Origin: Acidimicrobiales bacterium
Lineage (GTDB): Bacteria > Actinomycetota > Acidimicrobiia > Acidimicrobiales > RAAP-2
Length of the DNA: 59,853 nt
Direction of reading: 5' to 3'
NCBI GenBank assembly: GCA_017883135.1
Contig: JADGOE010000012.1
Location: 1-59,853 of the forward strand
Part shown: piece by piece, positions 9,472 through 15,948 of the stretch
Layout of the letters: every line of letters begins with the position of its first letter
Position numbering within the stretch: the first letter of the stretch is position 1
Notes under the pieces: generated by a model
What the model was told of the DNA's origin: nothing
Databases searched by the model: none
What the model saw: only the letters and a program-made list of their open reading frames with translations
Program-made: the position numbers and the translations under genes

Positions 9472-11226
9472 GTGACCGGCAATGCTGATCCGGGGCTGCG
9501 ACCCCCGCCCCCATCCGTTGTGCCGTCGGGCGAGCCGGCAGGGCACCTGGCCACGGGTGGTACACCGCTCCCGCCGCCCGGGGACGATCCACTCTGGTTC
9601 CAACGGGCCGTCTTCTACGAGGTCTTCATCCGGGGCTTCTTCGACGCCAACAACGACGGCGTCGGGGACATCCCCGGGCTGATCGCCAAGCTCGACTACC
9701 TCCAGTGGCTGGGCGTCGACTGCCTGTGGTTGCTCCCCTTCTACCCGTCCCCCCTGCGGGACGGCGGCTACGACATCAGTGACTACTACTCGGTCCATCC
9801 CGAGTGCGGCACGGTCGACGACCTGTCGACACTGCTCGACGAGGCGCATGCGCGGGGGATCCGGGTCATCGCCGACCTGGTGATCAATCACACCAGCGAC
9901 CAGCACCCCTGGTTCGTCGAGTCGCGGGAGAGCCGTGACAACCCGAAAGCGGACTGGTACGTCTGGAACGATGACGACCAGCGGTGGCCCGAGGCCCGGG
10001 TGGTCTTCATCGACGTGGAGCGGTCCAACTGGGCCTACGACGCCGAGCGCGACCAGTACTACTGGCACCGCTTCTACACGCACCAGCCCGACCTCAACTA
10101 CGACAATCCCGAGGTGGCCGAAGCCATGCTCGACGTGGTGCGCTTCTGGCTCGACCTCGGTCTCGACGGGTTCCGGCTCGACGCGGTGCCGTTCCTCTTC
10201 CAGCGGGACGGGACTGCGGGGGAGAACCTTCCCGAAACGCATGCCTTCATCCGCCGGGTCCGGGCCGAGCTCGATGCCAACTACCCGGGTCGCATCCTGC
10301 TGGCCGAGGCGAACGGGTGGCCGGCCGATGTCGCCGACTACTTCGGCGACGACGACGAGTGCCACCTCTGTTTCAACTTCCCGCTGATGCCGCGGCTGTT
10401 TATGGCGGTCCGCCGCGAGCAGAGCGTTCCGATCACCGAGATCCTGGCCCAGACACCCGAGGCGCCGGCGGGGGCGCAGTGGGCCATCTTCCTGCGCAAC
10501 CATGACGAGTTGACCCTCGAGATGGTGTCCGAAGAGGAACGCGACTACCTCTTCGCCGAGTACGCCAAGGACCCGCGCATGAAGCGCCACATGGGCATCG
10601 GCCGGCGGCTCGCCCCGTTGCTCGACCGCGACCGCCGCCTGTCGGAGCTGCTCTACTACTTGTTGTTCACCCTGCCTGGCAGCCCGGTCCTCTACTACGG
10701 GGACGAGATCCAGATGGGCGACAACTTGTACCTGGGCGACCGCGATTCGGTGCGTACGCCGATGCAGTGGACCCCTGATCGCAACGGCGGCTTCAGCCGG
10801 GCCGATTTCGCCCAGCTGTACCTGCCTCCGCTGATGGACCCGGTCTACGGGTTTGCTGCCGTCAATGTCGAGGCCCAGCAGCGCAACACCAGCTCCTTCC
10901 TCCACTGGATGAGGCGGATCCTCGCTGTCCGCCGCCAGTTCCCGATCTTGGGCACCGGGATGCTCGAGGTGGTCTCTTCGGCCAATCCCTCGGTGCTCGC
11001 ATTCGTCCGTTCGGCGCACGGGCAGGCCGACTCCGAGGAGGTCAACCCGGTCCTGTGCGTCCACAATGTGAGCCGGTTGGCCCAGCCGGCGGAGATCCAC
11101 ATGACACGGTGGGCCGGTGCACAGCCCATCGAGCTGTTGGGACGGGTGGCCTTCCCGCTGGTGGGCACCGATCCCTATCCGGTCACCCTGGCTCCCTACG
11201 GCTCGCAATGCTTCGAGCTGGCCTGA
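9472..11226 (+). CDS. treS: Maltose alpha-D-glucosyltransferase / trehalose synthase, GH13
   Basis: TreS interconverts maltose and trehalose, linking trehalose to the alpha-glucan pool. The protein has 584 residues and covers the GH13 barrel: FYEVFIRGFFDANNDGVGDI, WLLPFYPSPLRDGGYDISDY, DLVINHTSD, the nucleophile Asp in GFRLDAVPFL, the acid Glu in LLAEANGWP and the third Asp in LRNHDELTLE. The sequence PGSPVLYYGDEIQMGDN is typical of TreS rather than other amylases. No C-terminal maltokinase domain is fused. GTG 9472 sits 6 nt after a TAGCGT hexamer. The next gene, galT, is convergent. The first 38 residues are a Pro-rich tail of unknown role. Confidence 0.95.
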   Translation: MTGNADPGLRPPPPSVVPSGEPAGHLATGGTPLPPPGDDPLWFQRAVFYEVFIRGFFDANNDGVGDIPGLIAKLDYLQWLGVDCLWLLPFYPSPLRDGGYDISDYYSVHPECGTVDDLSTLLDEAHARGIRVIADLVINHTSDQHPWFVESRESRDNPKADWYVWNDDDQRWPEARVVFIDVERSNWAYDAERDQYYWHRFYTHQPDLNYDNPEVAEAMLDVVRFWLDLGLDGFRLDAVPFLFQRDGTAGENLPETHAFIRRVRAELDANYPGRILLAEANGWPADVADYFGDDDECHLCFNFPLMPRLFMAVRREQSVPITEILAQTPEAPAGAQWAIFLRNHDELTLEMVSEEERDYLFAEYAKDPRMKRHMGIGRRLAPLLDRDRRLSELLYYLLFTLPGSPVLYYGDEIQMGDNLYLGDRDSVRTPMQWTPDRNGGFSRADFAQLYLPPLMDPVYGFAAVNVEAQQRNTSSFLHWMRRILAVRRQFPILGTGMLEVVSSANPSVLAFVRSAHGQADSEEVNPVLCVHNVSRLAQPAEIHMTRWAGAQPIELLGRVAFPLVGTDPYPVTLAPYGSQCFELA

Positions 11227-11275
11227 GCCGCCTTCCCCCGCCCGCCGGAGATCCCCTGTGCGCGCGCTGGCTCAG
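11223..11275. terminator. Inverted repeat between treS and galT stops
   Basis: CTGAGCC (11223-11229) and GGCTCAG (11269-11275) overlap the stop codons of two convergent genes and could form a long-looped bidirectional hairpin. The evidence is weak because the loop is about 39 nt. Confidence 0.3.
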
Positions 11276-12264
11276 CCGCCGTGGGCGACCGGCACCTTGA
11301 CGACGAGCTCCTCTGCGGCCTGCTCGGGGTTCACGATGTTGATCAGCACTCCGGTTCCGAGCTCGAAGCCGGCCACCGTGGTGAGCTTGGGCACCACGTG
11401 GACGTGCCAGTGGTACGGCTCCGGCGCGCGGTAGGGCGCGGAGTGGAAGACCAGGTTGTAGGCGATGTCGCCGAGCACCTCCCGCAGGCTGCCCAAGGCG
11501 ACCTTGAGGGCCTTGCCGACAGCCGCCAGGTCGGCCTGGGGGCTGTGGTGGAGATGGGGACCGTGCGCCCGGGGGATGACCAGCATCTCGTAGGGGGCCC
11601 CGCTCCAGAACGGGCAGATCACCAGAACCCGTTCGTCGGCGTGGACGACCCGGTAGTTGACGTTCTCCTCGGCGTCCACCGTCGTGCACAGCAGGCAGCG
11701 GCCGGCAAACCGGGCAAAGCCGGCCTGCTCCTCGACCAGTTCGCGGGGGACGAAGGACATGCCGAGCAGTTGGCCATGGGGATGCTCGATGGAGGCGCCC
11801 GCCTCGCGACCGGCGTTGACGATGGCCTGGCTGTAGCGGAGACCCGGGATCGAGGAGTGCTCCCCGATCCGGTCGCTGATGGCCTGCATGACCACTGCGG
11901 TCTGCTCGTCGCTCAGCATCGACCACGATCGCTGGTGGTCGGGGGAGAGCACCAGTACCTCGTGGATGCCGCCGGCGGTGGCCTGGGTGAACACCGGACC
12001 GCGGTTGGTCACGACGAACGGGGCGTTGCCCTCGAAGGCCGGGTACAGGTTGGGTACCACCCGGACCTGCCACTTGCCGTCCGGCCCGGTGACCTCGAGG
12101 GTGGGGGAGGTGGTCTCCTCGTTGCCCGGGCAGAAGGGGCAGGGCTGTGAGGTGTCGGCCTGGATCGACGCCATCCGGGGAGCGAAGGCCTTGGGGCGGG
12201 TGGCACGGTCGGTACTGACCACCACCCAGCGCCCGGTCAACGGGTCAAGTCGGAGCTGGTTCAT
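11272..12264 (-). CDS. galT: Galactose-1-phosphate uridylyltransferase
   Basis: This Leloir-type HIT-superfamily enzyme swaps UMP between UDP-glucose and galactose 1-phosphate. It has 330 residues, starting MNQLRLDPLTGRWVVVSTDR, which is the family N-terminus. The zinc-site pair is visible as CPFCPGNE near residue 40, and the catalytic loop HPHGQLLG near residue 160 contains the nucleophilic His. Homologues may also act on other sugar 1-phosphates. It is convergent with treS. About 200 bp separate its start from the next plus-strand gene and contain a dyad (TTACTAACGTAGCAA). No galK or galE is present in the window. Confidence 0.93.
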   Translation of the reverse strand: MNQLRLDPLTGRWVVVSTDRATRPKAFAPRMASIQADTSQPCPFCPGNEETTSPTLEVTGPDGKWQVRVVPNLYPAFEGNAPFVVTNRGPVFTQATAGGIHEVLVLSPDHQRSWSMLSDEQTAVVMQAISDRIGEHSSIPGLRYSQAIVNAGREAGASIEHPHGQLLGMSFVPRELVEEQAGFARFAGRCLLCTTVDAEENVNYRVVHADERVLVICPFWSGAPYEMLVIPRAHGPHLHHSPQADLAAVGKALKVALGSLREVLGDIAYNLVFHSAPYRAPEPYHWHVHVVPKLTTVAGFELGTGVLINIVNPEQAAEELVVKVPVAHGG

Positions 12265-12383
12265 CAGGTGTGCGCGCCGGCCCTGTGTGACTGCCCTGTC
12301 TCTCTGCGCACGCTGGTCGCCACCTCAATCCCATCTACGTAGCCCGACCCGGACGCGGGCGCCCGGGCTTGGCAGAATCCCTG

Positions 12384-12398
12384 TTACTAACGTAGCAA
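12384..12398. promoter_or_regulatory. Imperfect palindrome TTACTAACGTAGCAA
   Basis: The site reads TTnCTA-N3-TAGnAA on both strands (10 of 15 positions symmetric). It lies between divergent galT and a small membrane-protein gene and looks like an operator for a dimeric regulator; the regulator is unknown. Confidence 0.35.
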
Positions 12399-12453
12399 TC
12401 GCGGGACCGGGGTAGGTGTCAAAGGGTCCTGTCGCCCCTGCTGCGTAGAGTGC

Positions 12454-12459
12454 CAGAAT
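12454..12459 (+). promoter_or_regulatory. -10 hexamer CAGAAT
   Basis: CAGAAT ends 7 nt before the GTG at 12467, the leaderless spacing seen at other genes here. The hexamer is weaker than TAnnnT. Confidence 0.35.
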
Positions 12460-12466
12460 CGGGCGG

Positions 12467-12853
12467 GTGAACTTCGTGCCCACGGCGACCGCGGTGGCCC
12501 GTCACGCGCGCACCGCCGCGTATGACCTGGTGCTGGTGGCCCATGTGCTCTCCGCCCTGGTCGGCCTGGTGGCGGTGGTGGTGGCCGGCGCCTACGCGGC
12601 GGCCCTCCTCGGATCGGGCCCGCAGTCCGAGGCGGTGCGGCGCTACTACCGATGGGGGGTGAACTGGACAGGTCGGGTGCTGGTGTTGGTACCCGTGTCC
12701 GGGGTGGTGCTGATCGCGCTGAGCCGGGGCGACTGGTCGATCTCCGACGGGTGGATCACCGCCGGCCTGGCCCTCTGGGTGGTGGCCGCGGCGGTGGCCG
12801 GGGTGCTCCTCGTGCTGGTCGCGGCCACCGTTGTGATGGTGGCCAAGCCCTGA
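12467..12853 (+). CDS. Small four-helix membrane protein, DUF2269/CopD-like
   Basis: It encodes 128 residues with four predicted membrane segments (about 18-44, 60-80, 88-103 and 108-126) and almost no loops. An early His sits in the first helix (LVLVAHVLSALVGLVAV), as in DUF2269 and copper-resistance-D-like proteins, where such residues may bind heme or metal. The identification rests on topology and this motif only. It is the only gene between divergent galT and the convergent P450; a strong bidirectional hairpin begins on its stop codon. Function is not established. Confidence 0.6.
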   Translation: MNFVPTATAVARHARTAAYDLVLVAHVLSALVGLVAVVVAGAYAAALLGSGPQSEAVRRYYRWGVNWTGRVLVLVPVSGVVLIALSRGDWSISDGWITAGLALWVVAAAVAGVLLVLVAATVVMVAKP

Positions 12854-12901
12854 ACCCCACCCGGTGCCCGGGGCAGGCGCCCCGATCACCGGGTGGGGTT
12901 C
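12852..12901. terminator. Strong bidirectional terminator hairpin
   Basis: GAACCCCACCCGGTG (12852-12866) pairs perfectly with CACCGGGTGGGGTTC (12887-12901). A second inner stem, CGGGGC with GCCCCG, lies within the loop. It sits exactly between convergent genes and overlaps the stop codon of the upstream one. Confidence 0.8.
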
Positions 12902-12907
12902 AGGCGC

Positions 12908-14185
12908 TCAGACCGCCTGGTACCGGCAGGGGAGGTGCTTGATCCCGTTGATGAAGCCCGACCGGAGCCGGTCGGGCTCCGCAGTGGCCACGATGTCGGG
13001 CAGGCGGACCAGCAGCTTGCGCAGCATGACGTCGATCTCGCGCCGGGCCAGATGCGCCCCGAGGCAGAAGTGGGGGCCGGCGGCCCCGAACCCGACATGG
13101 GGGTTGGGGCTGCGGCGGACATCGAATCGGAAGGGGTCGTCGAAGACCTCTTCGTCCCGGTTGGCCGAGCTGTAGAAGAGGAGCATCTTGTCGCCGGGGT
13201 GGAGCTCCTCGCCGGAAAGCACGGTCTCTTCGGTCACGGTGCGGCGCATCCAGATCACCGGCGAACCCCACCGCACGATCTCGTCCACCCCGGTGGCGGC
13301 GATGGTGGTGGGATCGGCCTGCCACAGGGCCCGCTGGTCGGGATGCTCGGTGAACGCCCACAGCCCGTGGGAGATGGCGGTGCGGGGGGTCTCGTTGCCG
13401 GCGGTCAACAACAAGATGAAGAACGAGGCCAACTCCGCCTGGGTCAGTGCCTCGCCGTCGATGTTGGTGGTGATCAACGCCGTAGTCAGATCGTCGGTGG
13501 GGTGGTCGACCCGATGGGCGCTGAGCTCGAGCATGATGTTGGTGAGCTCCTGGCCGGCCTGGAGGCCGGCCAGGACGGGATCGGTCCCTTCGGGGATGTA
13601 CTCGGGGTCGCCGCTCGACAGAATCACGTTGGAGCAGTGGAACACCGTAGCGTACTCCGAGGGCGGGACGCCCATGATGCCGCAGATGATCTCGAGCGGA
13701 AGTGCTGCGGCGATATCGGTGACGAAGTCGCACTCGCCGAGGCCCGCGGCCCGGTCGATGATCCGGTCGGCCACCTCCTCGATGCTGTCCTCGATGCTGC
13801 GGACCCGACGCGGGTTGAACGCTGCCGACACGATGCGGCGAAGCCGGGCGTGGCGGGGATTGTCGGTCGAGATCATGCCGGCGAAGTACTCGACCATCTC
13901 CTCGGGGAGGTCGAAGATGCTGACCGCGCCCTGGCCTGAGCAGTAGATCTCCGGGTGGCGGCTGATCTCGGTCACGTCGGCATGCCGGGTGACCGCCCGG
14001 TATCCGGGGCCCGGCGCCGGGGCCAGCGGTGAGGCGAGCGCCATGTCGGGCTCTTTGAAGAACGCCAGTGGGCGCTCGCGCCGCAGCAGCGCGAACGCAC
14101 CCTCGCGCTCGGTCCACGGGCGCTCCCAGAAGGCGAGGTCCGACAGGTCGATCTCGTCGACACCGAGTACGGATTCGGGGATCAT
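12908..14185 (-). CDS. Cytochrome P450, CYP125/CYP142-like
   Basis: This soluble heme monooxygenase has 425 residues. It shows the I-helix oxygen-activation motif in LTAGNETPRTAISHGLW, the ExxR of the K-helix (VDEIVRWGSP), and the heme-Cys loop GFGAAGPHFCLGAHLARREI. The wording around these motifs is like actinobacterial CYP125, CYP142 and CYP124 enzymes, which hydroxylate the terminal carbon of steroid or isoprenoid side chains; the exact substrate is inference. ATG 14185 lies 7 nt after a TAGGGT hexamer that overlaps the end of the upstream siroheme gene, so it probably has its own promoter. No ferredoxin gene is adjacent. It could serve the steroid-like degradation cluster at 39-47 kb. Confidence 0.88.
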   Translation of the reverse strand: MIPESVLGVDEIDLSDLAFWERPWTEREGAFALLRRERPLAFFKEPDMALASPLAPAPGPGYRAVTRHADVTEISRHPEIYCSGQGAVSIFDLPEEMVEYFAGMISTDNPRHARLRRIVSAAFNPRRVRSIEDSIEEVADRIIDRAAGLGECDFVTDIAAALPLEIICGIMGVPPSEYATVFHCSNVILSSGDPEYIPEGTDPVLAGLQAGQELTNIMLELSAHRVDHPTDDLTTALITTNIDGEALTQAELASFFILLLTAGNETPRTAISHGLWAFTEHPDQRALWQADPTTIAATGVDEIVRWGSPVIWMRRTVTEETVLSGEELHPGDKMLLFYSSANRDEEVFDDPFRFDVRRSPNPHVGFGAAGPHFCLGAHLARREIDVMLRKLLVRLPDIVATAEPDRLRSGFINGIKHLPCRYQAV

Positions 14186-14190
14186 GCGCC

Positions 14191-14937
14191 TCACCCTAGC
14201 GATTCGGGGCCCATCCGCTCGGCCGAGGGCGCCACGGGGCCACTGAGTCCGAGCAGCACCGCCCGCGCCTCCTCTACCTGTCCGGCCTCGACCATGGGGA
14301 CCACCTGGTGGTCGAGGACTGCCATCCAGTCGATCGACCCGGTGGGCCTGCCGGCGCGTTTCAGGGCCTGGCGGGCCTCGTCGAGCAGGGTAGCGACGGT
14401 TGCCAGGTCCGTCCCCAGTCCGGGGGCGATCCGCAGCCGAACCCACCGGGCCAGGGCCGGGCTGGAGCCACCGGTCGAGACGGCCACGGTCACCGGTCCG
14501 TCGCGATGGACCGAGGGGAGGCGGAAGTCCCCCGGGTTGGCACCGTCGGCGCAGTTCACCAGCACCCCGCCCGCCAGGGCATCGGCGACGACCAGGCGGT
14601 CGACCTCGGGCACGCCGGTGGCGGTGATCACCAACTGGTAGCCGCCTGCCTCTCCGGACCGGTAGGGGCGGTGCTCGAGGTCGAGCGTCGGACCTCGCTC
14701 CACGGGGCTGCCCGAGGTCGGGTGGTGCCCGGCATGCCGGTCGGCCTGGGTGGCGATGGCCCCGTCCATCCGGGGCGCCACCACGGTCACCTTTGCCCCG
14801 GACCGCAGGAGGCCGGCAACTCTGCGGGCGGCCACCGGGCCGCCCCCGACCACCAGGCAGCGGCGGTCGGCCACGGAAAGCACAACCGGGTAGTCGGGAT
14901 ACCCGCCCGAAGGGGGAAGGACAGGGTGGTGGTTCAT
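14191..14937 (-). CDS. Siroheme synthase N-terminal type: precorrin-2 dehydrogenase / sirohydrochlorin ferrochelatase
   Basis: It corresponds to the CysG-B/Met8 type enzyme that oxidises precorrin-2 and inserts iron to give siroheme. A Rossmann motif CLVVGGGPVAARRVAGLLRS follows an N-terminal strand, and LVITATGVPEVDR, LVNCADGANPGDFRLPSVHR and VAVSTGGSSPALARWVR match the family. The protein has 248 residues from ATG 14937, somewhat longer than the usual 200-220, and no methyltransferase domain is fused. The frame is open to 15027, but the extra residues are not family-like. It is divergent from cysH and the siroheme-dependent sulfite reductase, so it plainly supplies their cofactor. It ends 5 bp before the P450 start. 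Confidence 0.9.
   Translation of the reverse strand: MNHHPVLPPSGGYPDYPVVLSVADRRCLVVGGGPVAARRVAGLLRSGAKVTVVAPRMDGAIATQADRHAGHHPTSGSPVERGPTLDLEHRPYRSGEAGGYQLVITATGVPEVDRLVVADALAGGVLVNCADGANPGDFRLPSVHRDGPVTVAVSTGGSSPALARWVRLRIAPGLGTDLATVATLLDEARQALKRAGRPTGSIDWMAVLDHQVVPMVEAGQVEEARAVLLGLSGPVAPSAERMGPESLG
14193..14198 (-). promoter_or_regulatory. -10 hexamer TAGGGT of the P450 gene
   Basis: On the minus strand TAGGGT ends 7 nt before the P450 ATG and overlaps the tail of the siroheme gene. It suggests separate, leaderless expression. Confidence 0.5.
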
Positions 14938-15069
14938 CCGTTCGGGCCGGAGGTCATGGTCGAAACGGCGCCGGGTGGGGCATGGTCCATTCTTGCCCGA
15001 TCCCGATCCGGGGTGGGCCGGAGCCACCTCCCACCGGTATTCATATAAAACTTGATCGGCTTAGTCATG

Positions 15070-15075
15070 TATAGT
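15070..15075 (+). promoter_or_regulatory. -10 hexamer TATAGT of the cysH operon
   Basis: TATAGT lies in the A/T-rich patch upstream of cysH. A start near 15082 would give a 140-205 nt leader. The preceding ACTTGATCGGCTTAGT has ACT/AGT ends and might hold a regulator site; no standard -35 is clear. Confidence 0.5.
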
Positions 15076-15080
15076 CCCGG

Positions 15081-15147
15081 TACGGCGTTCCGAGGCCCGT
15101 CAGCCGAAGGGCGCCGTAGGCCGGCGGCCGGTCACCGGGCGACCCGG
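15081..15147 (+). ncRNA. Structured 5' leader of the cysH operon (candidate cis-RNA)
   Basis: TACGGCG (15081-15087) pairs with CGCCGTA (15112-15118), and CCGGG (15135-15139) with CCCGG (15143-15147). These two stems lie directly after the predicted transcription start. I do not recognise a known riboswitch class. It could equally be ordinary G/C-rich structure. Confidence 0.3.
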
Positions 15148-15287
15148 AAGGCGGGCCTGGGCTGCAGCGATGGATCGGGAAGTGCGTGGAACTTCACCAC
15201 CCGGGGCTCCCGGGCGAAATGGAGAGAGTTGTGAAACTGAGTATCGTGGACAACAGGACGAGACCGGCCCAGTCAGAGGAGGAAGTC

Positions 15288-15947
15288 GTGGTGGCCCAGC
15301 TGCGACAAGAGATGGACGAGCGGTCGGCTGCCTTCGAGTCCACGCCCACGGAGCAGATCGTGGCGTGGGCCGTCGAACGGTTCGCCTCCAGGCTGGCCCT
15401 GTCGTGCTCCTTCCAAGAGGCGGTCCTCATCGACATTGCCGTCAAGGTCGACCCCCGCATCGAAGTGGTCTTCCTCGACACCGGCTCCCACTTCCCCGAG
15501 ACGCTCGAGTTCGTGGAGACGATCCGCTCCCGTTACGACCTGAACCTCACCGTCACCAAGCCGGTGGTCGGGGCCGAGGGCCATCCGTGCGGCACGGCCC
15601 AGTGCTGCGAGTTCCGCAAGGTGCGCCCCCTCAAGCGGGCCCTGGTCGGCAAGGACGCCTGGCTGACCGGCCTCAAGCGGGTCGACGCGCCGACCCGCCG
15701 CTCGGCACCCATCGTCGCCTACGACGACAGCTGGGCCAGGGTCAAGATCAACCCGATGGCCGCGTGGACCGACGAGGACATCGCCCGCTACGCGTCCGAG
15801 CACGGGCTCCCGCAGCATCCGCTGCTGTCCAAGGGCTACCTCTCCATCGGCTGCGCACCGACCACCCGCCCGGTGATCGAAGGGGAAGACCCCCGCGCCG
15901 GTCGCTGGTTCGACTCCGACAAGGTCGAGTGCGGGCTGCATCTCTAG
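15288..15947 (+). CDS. cysH: APS/PAPS reductase (adenylylsulfate reductase family)
   Basis: It reduces (phospho)adenylylsulfate to sulfite in assimilatory sulfate reduction. Visible are the nucleotide-binding SCSFQEAVLIDIAVKVD, LDTGSHFPETLEF, TGLKRVDAPTR and the C-terminal catalytic ECGLHL. The double cysteine of [4Fe-4S] APS reductases is present (QCCEFRKVRPL, Cys106-107), and the third cluster cysteine sits in SIGCAPTTRPV (Cys189). The fourth is Thr192 instead of Cys, an unusual intermediate between iron-sulfur and cluster-free forms. GTG 15288 has an excellent AGAGGAGG site 5 nt upstream and gives 219 residues; ATG 15219 and GTG 15186 are in-frame alternatives. The sulfite reductase starts 1 bp after its stop. 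Confidence 0.92.
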   Translation: MVAQLRQEMDERSAAFESTPTEQIVAWAVERFASRLALSCSFQEAVLIDIAVKVDPRIEVVFLDTGSHFPETLEFVETIRSRYDLNLTVTKPVVGAEGHPCGTAQCCEFRKVRPLKRALVGKDAWLTGLKRVDAPTRRSAPIVAYDDSWARVKINPMAAWTDEDIARYASEHGLPQHPLLSKGYLSIGCAPTTRPVIEGEDPRAGRWFDSDKVECGLHL

Positions 15948-15948
15948 C

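Larger units (their letters stand above)
14938..15287. other. Divergent control region of the sulfur genes (350 bp)
   Basis: No convincing gene lies here. It is the shared upstream region of the siroheme gene (minus) and cysH (plus). An A/T-rich patch around 15039-15075, unusual for this window, carries the plus-strand promoter, and a G/C-rich leader with hairpins follows. A frame open from 15052 to 15234 shows no recognisable protein and no run of cysteine codons. Confidence 0.6.

Noticed and set aside
9373-11208. 611-codon minus-strand frame opposite treS
   Set aside because: It exists because treS has few codons that give antisense stops; all real motifs are on the plus strand.
15052-15234. 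60-codon frame in the cysH leader as a cysteine-attenuation peptide
   Set aside because: It contains a single Cys codon and none of the motifs of known sulfur leader peptides. It may be chance in a structured leader.
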